Source of the DNA: Arthrobacter sp. HY1533 | GTDB taxonomy: Bacteria > Actinomycetota > Actinomycetes > Actinomycetales > Micrococcaceae | Assembly (NCBI RefSeq): GCF_027568515.1 | Contig: NZ_JANKZF010000017.1 | Location: 1-64,000, forward strand | Reading direction: 5' to 3' | Length of the DNA: 64,000 nt | In this document: piece after piece, positions 42,670 to 50,405 of the stretch | Layout of the letters: every line of letters starts with the position of its first letter | Position numbering within the stretch: the first letter of the stretch is position 1 | Made by a program: the position numbers and the translations under genes | Notes under the pieces: model-generated | Database searches by the model: none | Told to the model about the DNA's origin: nothing | The model's input: only the letters and a program-made list of their open reading frames with translations

Positions 42670-43395
42670 CTACACCAACCCAACCCAGCCGTCAGGATCA
42701 ACCCAGGCATAGAGCCGTTTCGGTGCCGGGTCCGGGCCGGGTTCCGGGTCGGGGTCGGCCACGGCCACGGGTGCCGGGATCGCGGCGTCGTCCTCACGGA
42801 ACGCGTCCAGGTAGAAGTTGTTGGTGCTGGAATTTCCTGCACCCAAGTACAGGGAAGTGATCGCGGTGGGGGTGATGGTCGCCGACACTTTGTTGCCTGT
42901 GGCGGCGGTACCAACCGCCGCATCACAATTCAAATCCCCAGGGAACAGGGCGAACGACAGCGCCCCGGACACGAGGGACACATCCACGCGCGACCACTGG
43001 TTCAGGGGCAGGGTGGATGTGGTGGCCGCGCCCACGATCGTTGCTGTGGATCCCTGCTGCACCTTCATTGTCAGGTCAGCATTGAACGTCACCTGAAAGG
43101 TTCGGTTGGCTGTGGCCAGGCTGGACCCGACGAAAAAGACGACCGTGTTGGTGGATGGTGCGGCGGTGGGGCGGATGTAGAAAGACCAGTACCGCGTGGT
43201 CACACTGGTCCGGGTGAGTTCCATTTGGCAGTTGCCGGCCGTCGTCACAATCTTTGCTGACGACGTGCCGGCCTTGGATACTGCTGTGGAGAATTTCGCC
43301 CCGAAAGTGCCCTCGACCAGATCGAAAACGGTGTTGGCCGAGGTGATGTTGACGCCGTCTGCGCCTTCGAAAAGCTCGCTGATGGTGCTTGCCAT
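42670..43395 (-). CDS. Phage minor tail protein, beta-sandwich
   Basis: This 241-residue protein is rich in Ser, Thr and beta-forming residues (YWSFYIRPTAAPSTNTVVFFVG; NQWSRVDVSLVSGALSFALF), suggesting a concanavalin-like carbohydrate-binding sandwich. A proline/aspartate-rich linker leads to a short tail ending WVDPDGWVGLV. Position next to tail fibres supports a receptor-binding role. Confidence 0.65.
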   Translation of the reverse strand: MASTISELFEGADGVNITSANTVFDLVEGTFGAKFSTAVSKAGTSSAKIVTTAGNCQMELTRTSVTTRYWSFYIRPTAAPSTNTVVFFVGSSLATANRTFQVTFNADLTMKVQQGSTATIVGAATTSTLPLNQWSRVDVSLVSGALSFALFPGDLNCDAAVGTAATGNKVSATITPTAITSLYLGAGNSSTNNFYLDAFREDDAAIPAPVAVADPDPEPGPDPAPKRLYAWVDPDGWVGLV

Positions 43396-43404
43396 GACGC
43401 GCTC

Positions 43405-45201
43405 CTAGGGGAGGTTCGGGACGGTGTAGCCGGCACCGGCGATTGTTCGAAGGTTTGCCAGTGCGGCCGGGTTCTTCTCGACACGGCCTTCGCCAGCGGC
43501 CCCACCAGTGCCACCGAAAAGGACGTTGTACCAGGCCCAGCCGACGCACCCTGCGGCGCGCAGCTTGTGGAACGACTGGTCCAGCCAGAGCGCCTGGTTG
43601 GCGAGCTGTGTGGCCGAGTACGGTGCGCCCTCAAGCGTGTAGCAGGACGCCATGATTTCCCACGGCTTGCCGGGCGCGTAGGTCGACATTGCGCTCACGA
43701 CGCGGGCGACCTTCGTGTCGATGCGAGACAAGCTGATGTTTTCGCCGTACTCGAAGAATGACCACAGGACACCGCCGAAGTCGCCGGACGGTGGTGTGAA
43801 GTTGGCCAGGTTGCGGGAGAAGTTGCCGCCCGCGTTCATTTCCGTCGTCCACTCGGCCCATTCCACCCAGGGCAGGCCGACGCCGGGGTACTCGCGCATC
43901 ACAGCCGCCGCGGCGGTGTAGACGTTCCGGTAGGCCAATTGCTGGGCGGACGTGGTCAAATTGTCCTCGGGCTCTTGGTAATAATTCCACCGGAAACCCG
44001 GCTTCCAAGCGGCCGGCAGGTTCGACAGGATCGAGCGCAGGTCAGCTTCGTTGTAGGACTTCGGCGTCACCTGCAAATTGATGGGCTTGGTGCCATGCTC
44101 GGCCGCCATCGCCTGCAGCTGCGCATTCCAATTCAATGACCCGCCGCTGTAGTAGACCATGCCGTTGTACCCGTAGGTCAGTGTGCGGGTGAACTTCTGT
44201 GACAGGGACTCGCCGGTAGCTTCCAGATCCAGGGACGCGACCAGCGGGAAAGGCCGGGTTCCTGTCGGCGGTGTCGGGTCAACGGGCGGTGTGATCGGGT
44301 CCGGGGTGACGATCCAGAAATCGCCCGGGCTGCCCGTGTCGGGCAGTTCCGGCCCGTAGCCGATCCGCATCCCACTGGTCAGGGTCGACAATTTCCCGGC
44401 CAGCCCTGTCGCGAGTGCTGTCGTGTCGGCCTTCGCACCCAGCCCGGTTGTGAGGGCTGATGTGGTGGCGTAGGAACCGGCCGCCTGCTTAGCGTCCAAG
44501 GCCGACTGCAGACCCGTGATGGTGGTGATGGCCTGGTTATGGGCGGTGGGTGTGCGGGCGTCCGTGAGGCGGGAGTCCGAGCTGGACACGTAGCTGCCGG
44601 CCGGTTGCGCCCCAATGTCGCTGGGGGTCAGGACCACAGCCCCGGTGTTCCCGTTCACGGAGGCCACGGCCCCACCGCCGCCACCAACAGCGGGTTCCTG
44701 CCATGCGAAATCAAAGTCCGTGTCCGACTGCTTGACCAGCATATCGCCGGTCGCACCAGCCCGGGGCAGGTCACCGAAAACGGTTTGAATGGCCGGGCCG
44801 CCGGGGATGGATGCGATGCGGGTGATGTCGACCGTGGCACCAGCGGCCAGTGTGAAACGCACCGGGTCCGGCTGGACTGATACCTCGTTGATGTTGAATT
44901 TGGCGAGGTACTGGAACGGGGCGGACAGGGCGTCCTGCTCGGACGCCACAATCCGGACCCGCGCATCCTCCCCAGGCCCCACAATTTCCCCGTTCACGAT
45001 GGAGAACGTCTGTGGCTCGAGGGCGGACAGGCCGCCGTCTGGCAGGTTCACACGCACCCAGGCAATGGACGGGTAGATCGTGACCGTACCGTTCATGCGG
45101 TTCATGTCCGGGCGCTGGCCGGCGTCGGGGCCGTCCGGCAGCAGGGCACGGACGGACCCGATGATGGTCCCGTACAAAAGGTCGATGGGTGCGTCGGTCA
45201 T
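43405..45201 (-). CDS. Tail fibre with C-terminal glycosidase-like domain
   Basis: In this 598-residue protein the N-terminal tail-attachment part is followed by a fibre-like segment (about 205-320: SVNGNTGAVVLTPSDIGAQ, TTITGLQSALDAKQ, then alternating TTSALTTGLGAKAD). The last 260 residues resemble a glycoside hydrolase barrel: LVASLDLEAT, NYYQEPEDN (candidate acid/base Glu), WVEWAEW, and LWSFFEYGEN (candidate nucleophile Glu). It could cut or bind host surface glycans. The start at 45201 has GGAGGAATC upstream; the frame is open 57 bases earlier. Confidence 0.75.
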   Translation of the reverse strand: MTDAPIDLLYGTIIGSVRALLPDGPDAGQRPDMNRMNGTVTIYPSIAWVRVNLPDGGLSALEPQTFSIVNGEIVGPGEDARVRIVASEQDALSAPFQYLAKFNINEVSVQPDPVRFTLAAGATVDITRIASIPGGPAIQTVFGDLPRAGATGDMLVKQSDTDFDFAWQEPAVGGGGGAVASVNGNTGAVVLTPSDIGAQPAGSYVSSSDSRLTDARTPTAHNQAITTITGLQSALDAKQAAGSYATTSALTTGLGAKADTTALATGLAGKLSTLTSGMRIGYGPELPDTGSPGDFWIVTPDPITPPVDPTPPTGTRPFPLVASLDLEATGESLSQKFTRTLTYGYNGMVYYSGGSLNWNAQLQAMAAEHGTKPINLQVTPKSYNEADLRSILSNLPAAWKPGFRWNYYQEPEDNLTTSAQQLAYRNVYTAAAAVMREYPGVGLPWVEWAEWTTEMNAGGNFSRNLANFTPPSGDFGGVLWSFFEYGENISLSRIDTKVARVVSAMSTYAPGKPWEIMASCYTLEGAPYSATQLANQALWLDQSFHKLRAAGCVGWAWYNVLFGGTGGAAGEGRVEKNPAALANLRTIAGAGYTVPNLP

Positions 45202-45209
45202 GATTCCTC

Positions 45210-46556
45210 CTACAGGCTTTCCACGATTTCGAGCGGCGCCAGCGTGGTGCCGTCCCAATACAGGGCTTCCACTTGCGGGGCCGAGACGGCTTTCCCGTCA
45301 CGGAATCGCAAATTGGACGGCACTTCTGTTAGCGGGGTGGTGATGGTTTGGGCTACACGGTGCAGGACGGTGTCGTCGAAATCGACGTACCAGGTGGGGC
45401 GGCCTTGCGTGCACCCCTCGAGGTGGATGCCGGTCACGGCGGTCCCGCACGTGCCGGTGACGGTTTCGAGCAGCGATCCGAAATAGGAATAGATTTTCAG
45501 TTCCTGCACGCCGGTGGTCCGGTTGACGGTCCACAGGCACCCGTACCATTGGCCGGGGGTGATGCGCCGGTTGGATACGGCCGTGGTCACACCGTCGACC
45601 GCGCGCAGCCGCCAGTGCCCGGCGTCGTCGAGCCCGACAGCTGCCTGTGACACGGCGGCGGGGGTCTGCAGCTCCAAGACAAGCCGGTTCGTGTCGGGCC
45701 AGGCGCTGGGGCGGATCCAGCCTTTCCAGTAGACGATGGCGCCGAAGCTGCCGCGCTGTGTGCGCAGCGCGTACTGACCCACGAACCGGCCGCAAATGGT
45801 GCTGCTGGCAAAACCGTTGGGCGCGTAGCTGCCGCTGCCGTCAAATGCGGAGTAGTACCCGTTGCCGTCCTCGCGCTGCAGCGGTGACCCTGCCAGACCG
45901 TCGTAAGGGCTGGTCCGGTACGGGTCGGTCGGGCCTTGCTGGTCCGGGTCGACTTGCACACCGGTGAGCATGAGGACCGTGTCGGCGGTACTGGTGTCAT
46001 CGAAATAGCAGAACCAGGTACTGGCTCCCTGCAGGACGCCTTCGCGCTGCTCCACGATGGTCCCGGCCGTGCCGGTCCCAATGATCTCCTCCAGAAATTC
46101 CCCATCGGGATCATAGAAGCGGGCCGACTGGGCACCCGTTGCTGTGTTGTAGGTGTACAGGATCCCGTACCAAACGTTCGCCGTGAACACTGTTACGGAC
46201 GTGGCCGTGGTGGTGCCGGACGTGTTCCGGAGTCGCCACTTGGAGGTGGTGTCGACGCCGAGGGAAACCAGGGTCACGGCGGCGGCGTTGCGCCAGTCCA
46301 CGATCATCCTGTTGCTGTCCGGGGCGCTTCCCGCCTTGAAGTATCCGCGCCAGTAAAGCGTGGTGGCCGAGTACGTGGCGGCGGTGATGAGGCTGCTTTG
46401 GCCCGTGAATTTTCCACACGCCGCATCCGCCTTCGCCCCGGCCGCGTACACGGCCGAGCCGCCGCTGCCAGTAAAAACGGAGGTGCCTCCCTGGGCGGCG
46501 GCCGTGATCGCGAAACTGTTGGTGCCCTCGTATGCGGACGTGCGGAAAGTGGTCAC
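45210..46556 (-). CDS. Tail protein with two lectin-like repeats
   Basis: This 448-residue protein shows an internal duplication of about 200 residues: both halves read GKFTGQ.../GRFVGQ..., then LYWRGYFKAG/VYWKGWIRPS, WRLRNTSG/WRLRAVDG, WYGILYTYNTATGAQ/WYGCLWTVNRTTGVQ, and WFCYFDDT/WYVDFDDT. This fits tandem concanavalin-like domains that bind glycans. The GTG start overlaps the stop of the gene before it. A short C-terminal stretch ends ALYWDGTTLAPLEI. Confidence 0.72.
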   Translation of the reverse strand: MTTFRTSAYEGTNSFAITAAAQGGTSVFTGSGGSAVYAAGAKADAACGKFTGQSSLITAATYSATTLYWRGYFKAGSAPDSNRMIVDWRNAAAVTLVSLGVDTTSKWRLRNTSGTTTATSVTVFTANVWYGILYTYNTATGAQSARFYDPDGEFLEEIIGTGTAGTIVEQREGVLQGASTWFCYFDDTSTADTVLMLTGVQVDPDQQGPTDPYRTSPYDGLAGSPLQREDGNGYYSAFDGSGSYAPNGFASSTICGRFVGQYALRTQRGSFGAIVYWKGWIRPSAWPDTNRLVLELQTPAAVSQAAVGLDDAGHWRLRAVDGVTTAVSNRRITPGQWYGCLWTVNRTTGVQELKIYSYFGSLLETVTGTCGTAVTGIHLEGCTQGRPTWYVDFDDTVLHRVAQTITTPLTEVPSNLRFRDGKAVSAPQVEALYWDGTTLAPLEIVESL

Positions 46557-47347
46557 GTGAGCCTCCGCAGGTAGATGCCTTCCACGGCGCCGGGTGCCGG
46601 CTGCGCACCAGCAGCCAGCACCCCGCGAATGGGTTCACCGATGTTGGGTGCGGTGACGAAACCGTCGTCGGCGCGCACGTTGAATAGGACGGCCGCGCCA
46701 CCAGAGTCGGTGACTTGGATGGCGTTGACACCGACACCCCAGTTCCGGATCCGGAAAAGGGTTTTGCTGTTGAGCGCGTTTTGGATGCGGGGGAAAGCCT
46801 CTTCGTTCAGGTACCACACCAGCTGGCCAACATCGGGTGTCCCGGATGCGACCGAGTTGCGGGCTTCCATCAGGTTCGCGTCACCGGTTGCCGGCAGCCC
46901 ACCGAACAGGGACCGCAGGGAAAGGATGGTTTGGCTGCGGGCCGTCTGCTGCCACACGATCGGCGGAATGACCGGGGTGCCACCGCCACCGCCGCCGCTG
47001 CTGATGGGCGGGTCGACCCATTCGGCGTCGTAGTCGGCGCCCGAGGTCTTGGCGAGGACTTGCCCGGTGGTGCCGCCGGCAGGCAGCTGGTCAACGCAGG
47101 GGATCGGGATCCGGAAGTCACCAGAAACCCAGTCGACCACTAGCAGACCGTCATAGCGGAACCAGTCGATGATGCCTTCCGCGTTCACCACCAGCTCGTT
47201 GCCGCTGATCGGAATCCCGTTCAAGTCAAAAATGGCCAGAGGGGTGGTTGCTCCTGTATCGGTGGGTGCGAAAACTTGACCGACTGTGCCTGGCGCGGCC
47301 TGGGTTTTGTCCGCATTGATGGCAATTACCGCTGCGAATGTACTCAT
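46553..47347 (-). CDS. Phage minor tail protein
   Basis: This 264-residue protein has an N-terminal part that resembles fibre-base proteins (GQVFAPTDTGATTPLAIFDLNG), with GQVLAKTSGADYDAEWVDPP in the middle, a sequence type common in tail appendages. A glycine-rich linker follows, then a C-terminal domain without a recognised fold. It lies inside the tail-tip gene block. Confidence 0.65.
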   Translation of the reverse strand: MSTFAAVIAINADKTQAAPGTVGQVFAPTDTGATTPLAIFDLNGIPISGNELVVNAEGIIDWFRYDGLLVVDWVSGDFRIPIPCVDQLPAGGTTGQVLAKTSGADYDAEWVDPPISSGGGGGGTPVIPPIVWQQTARSQTILSLRSLFGGLPATGDANLMEARNSVASGTPDVGQLVWYLNEEAFPRIQNALNSKTLFRIRNWGVGVNAIQVTDSGGAAVLFNVRADDGFVTAPNIGEPIRGVLAAGAQPAPGAVEGIYLRRLT

Positions 47348-47358
47348 CGTTTTCTCGC

Positions 47359-48306
47359 TTACAGGTAGTAGTCGATATTGACGAAAATGTTTGCGTTTTT
47401 AGGAACGCTCGTTGAAATTCCCGGCTGTGAGCGGGCGGAAATCACGCCAGATCCGGGCGACAAAGCAACATTGATGGTTGCTTGGTAAGGGGCTCCGCCA
47501 CCGGAAATTTGCCCCACGAGGTAACGCAATTGCGCTGCGGCGCTGCGAATACTTGGGGGAATGACGGACCCAATCACGGTGTAGTCCGGATTGGTCAGCG
47601 CGAATGCTGTGGCGCTGGTTCGTGTCAAAACTATCTGCCCTGTCACATGCCCTCGCCCGCTGCTTGTGTCCAGCGTCAGGTCACCAGTGATTGACCAGCC
47701 GGTAACACCTAGGGGCGTGATCTTCGTAGTCCAGTCCTTCAACCAGGCGCCGGCACTGGCGGCCGTGACCGAGTAAACCCACAGGGCTTTCTGGATCATC
47801 AGCGTCGTGCCTACCTCGTCGAGGTATTGCATGGCGAGTTCATCGACGGCGACCATGCCGCCGCCGGATCCGGACCAGCAGCGCAGGTCAATGATTTCTT
47901 GGATCGTGGTGGATCCTGATTTCACTTTGACGAGCGCGATCGGCTGGTCGTCCTCGGTGCCGTATCCGGTGTCACGGGTGGGGATGCCGCGGGTGGCCGA
48001 ACCTGTGACTACTTCGATGGTGGTGGTGTTGGTGTTCCAGTCCCGGTGCACCACGATGAGGTCGTAGCGGTCACCGGATCCCACGGTCGCCAGGGATTTG
48101 GTCACGGCACTGTCGCTGATGTCGTAGACGCCCTTGCCCCAGCATTCGCCTGTCCCGATGGACACGGTGCGGTCGCCGGCGGCAACTGTGACTTTGAGAT
48201 CGTTGATGCCCAAAACACCGTAGTTCGCTCGGCCCACGCGCAGCGCAGCCTTTGACCATGGGGTTTCGGCCACGCTGCCGTCGTAGAAATAGCTGGTGAA
48301 TGCCAT
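47359..48306 (-). CDS. Phage tail-tip/baseplate protein
   Basis: This 315-residue protein opens FTSYFYDGSVAETPWSKAALRVGRANYGVLG and includes RYDLIVVHRDWNTNTTTIEVVTGSA, features of actinophage baseplate proteins that organise fibres. The C-terminal half looks like a beta-rich fibre-binding domain. It lies between the Gp37-like tail protein and the fibre genes. Confidence 0.68.
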   Translation of the reverse strand: MAFTSYFYDGSVAETPWSKAALRVGRANYGVLGINDLKVTVAAGDRTVSIGTGECWGKGVYDISDSAVTKSLATVGSGDRYDLIVVHRDWNTNTTTIEVVTGSATRGIPTRDTGYGTEDDQPIALVKVKSGSTTIQEIIDLRCWSGSGGGMVAVDELAMQYLDEVGTTLMIQKALWVYSVTAASAGAWLKDWTTKITPLGVTGWSITGDLTLDTSSGRGHVTGQIVLTRTSATAFALTNPDYTVIGSVIPPSIRSAAAQLRYLVGQISGGGAPYQATINVALSPGSGVISARSQPGISTSVPKNANIFVNIDYYL

Positions 48307-48310
48307 GGCG

Positions 48311-49444
48311 TTACCTCGATTTCAGGGTTCGGACAGCGCGGAATGCTGCGCTAATGGATTTCGTCAGGGTCACTGCCGGGTCGTTGCTGCGGTCCCCGAG
48401 GATGGGGTTGGTGACGAGCCCGTTGGCTTTGTCCCACTTGATCGACGCCTCGGTGACGGCCTCCGTAATGACCACACCGGGCCGCACTTGGACCGGCATC
48501 AGCTGGCCAAGGCGGACACCGTTGGGACCCATGAAACGGAAGTTGGCTGTCTCGGATAGGGACAGTGAAAGGGATGCGGTGGAGCCGGTTGAATCGACCG
48601 TGTTCTGCACACGGTTGGCCAGGATGGTGTCGTCGCTGGCGTCCCGGGCATCCCGGAAAACCTCAATGATCCGGCCGGCGGCCTCGCGCCCGGCCACGGT
48701 CTGCCCGATGAAATGCCGGGCCGTCCCCTCACCCTGGCCGCCGCCAATGACTCGGGTGGCGGATGGGCCAGACAAGGAGAAGCTGCCCTTCTCGAGGATC
48801 CCGGATTCTTCCGTCAGGGTCCGCGGATAGGTGGTCTGCGCGTAGCAGTCCACCACGAGGCCGGAACCGACCTGCTGCACCGTGACGCAAATGCCGGCGT
48901 CCGTCAGTGCGGGGTACAGCACATCGGCAAGTTTCTGCATCCGAATACTGACACCGCCGGGGATCGTCGCCCCGCGGTTCAGGTTGGTTGCGCAGGTCAC
49001 CGGCAGGCCGAGGCGCGTGATGCAATTCTTCGTGACCAAGTCCTTGAGGATGGTTTCCGCGTTGCCGGTCTTGGTGTAGTAGGCCGCCCCACTTTGGGAT
49101 GACAGGGCCGCGCCAGGGACCGGCCAGCCTTGGGTGTCCCACAGCAGCACCTTGTCCTCAACAAAGTTGATCGTCGGGAATCCCGTCCGGGATGGGATGA
49201 GACCGTTGTCGGTGTCCACCCATCCGGACATCAGAAACTCGCCCTTGTACTCAATGACCAGCCGAGCCCCGTTGTCGAGGTCGGTGACGTCACCTAGGCG
49301 TGGGTCGGTGGGGGACAGGGTGATGGTGCCGGTCCCCGGCAGAAACGCCCGGGGGTGAAGGTCCAGTTTTACGGGTGCACCAATCCAGCCTTTGCGATGG
49401 TATGCGCCATCGTAAACCGTGATTTTCAAGGGCAGCACGGCCAC
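48311..49444 (-). CDS. Gp37-like tail protein
   Basis: This 377-residue protein opens LKITVYDGAYHRKGWIGAPVKLDLHPRAFLPG and resembles the Gp37/ReqiPepy6-type virion proteins found after the distal tail gene in actinophages. It probably plays the Tal role of closing the tail tube. A long alpha/beta region ends GVVITEAVTEASIKWDKANGL. Confidence 0.72.
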   Translation of the reverse strand: MAVLPLKITVYDGAYHRKGWIGAPVKLDLHPRAFLPGTGTITLSPTDPRLGDVTDLDNGARLVIEYKGEFLMSGWVDTDNGLIPSRTGFPTINFVEDKVLLWDTQGWPVPGAALSSQSGAAYYTKTGNAETILKDLVTKNCITRLGLPVTCATNLNRGATIPGGVSIRMQKLADVLYPALTDAGICVTVQQVGSGLVVDCYAQTTYPRTLTEESGILEKGSFSLSGPSATRVIGGGQGEGTARHFIGQTVAGREAAGRIIEVFRDARDASDDTILANRVQNTVDSTGSTASLSLSLSETANFRFMGPNGVRLGQLMPVQVRPGVVITEAVTEASIKWDKANGLVTNPILGDRSNDPAVTLTKSISAAFRAVRTLKSR

Positions 49445-49448
49445 GACG

Positions 49449-50405
49449 TCACCAGGCTCTCTTGAACAATGGGGAAATTTCGATGTCCACCGCGCCGGTC
49501 CCAGTCATAGAAAGGGCCAGCTGCAGGTTCAGGCCGGGCGGGATCGGCATGTTGAAATCTGCCGCACCCAAATCACCGGACCGGTCCACCACACCGGACA
49601 GTGTCCGGGTAGTGTCGTCCCAGTCACCCAGCAGGCAGGTCTGCGCGGTCGGGTGCGTGTCGATCACCGCGGCCTCACCATCCGCAATCGTGAAAGGAAC
49701 CTCGATTGACATTCCACCGATGCCGACCGTGGCCGACGTGGTCGGCCCCAGAATAGTCCACACCGGGAAGGCGTTCACCTCGCCGGGATTCGACACTGTG
49801 GCCGTGGCCAGCGACTTGCCCGAGCTGATGGTGACGATGGGTCCGGAAAAGAACGGGGCCGGTGACGCTGCCACGAACCGGCGCCGCACCGGGGCGCCCT
49901 CCCAATAGGGCTGGTTCGCGATGAAGTTCAGCCCGTAGGTTTCGATGCCGTACTTGGACGGGTCGACGTCGAAATCCTTGTTTCCGTCGTCGACGTACCG
50001 GATCCGCAGGTTCCGGGCTTCGCCGTTGGGTTGCCGGACTGTCCAGATGCCCGGCTGTTCCGTGTCCATGGTGCGGAAGAATGCCCGGTCGTGGGCGATC
50101 CATTCCGCGCTGCTGGTGTTCCGCCAAACCGCCAGCGGCCAGAAAACCTTGCGCTCTTCCACACTGGATCCGAGGTGCTGGGATCCAGCAACGGCCGGGG
50201 ACGATTTGGAGTAGATCGTGGTGGGTGGTGTGCCGAAGCCACGCACCCCGGGCAGCAGGGCGACCCCGGAGGTGGCAGCGTTGAGCTGCCACACGGAGCC
50301 GTCCCACCCGGTCCAAGTGAGGACCATGCCGGGCCAAGGGTTGTCGACGATGGGCGCCGGCGGGACCGGTGCCGCCAAGGGGGAGACCAGAACGAAAACG
50401 CCCAT
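49449..50405 (-). CDS. Distal tail (Dit-like) protein
   Basis: This 318-residue protein, placed right after the tape measure, has the Dit pattern: GSVWQLNAATSGVALLPGVRGFG, RKVFWPLAVWRNTSSAEWIAHDRAFFRTMD, then a galectin-like C-terminal half with ISSGKSLATATVSNPGEVNAFPVW. It should form the hub at the tail tip. It starts one base before the tape measure stop. Confidence 0.78.
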   Translation of the reverse strand: MGVFVLVSPLAAPVPPAPIVDNPWPGMVLTWTGWDGSVWQLNAATSGVALLPGVRGFGTPPTTIYSKSSPAVAGSQHLGSSVEERKVFWPLAVWRNTSSAEWIAHDRAFFRTMDTEQPGIWTVRQPNGEARNLRIRYVDDGNKDFDVDPSKYGIETYGLNFIANQPYWEGAPVRRRFVAASPAPFFSGPIVTISSGKSLATATVSNPGEVNAFPVWTILGPTTSATVGIGGMSIEVPFTIADGEAAVIDTHPTAQTCLLGDWDDTTRTLSGVVDRSGDLGAADFNMPIPPGLNLQLALSMTGTGAVDIEISPLFKRAW

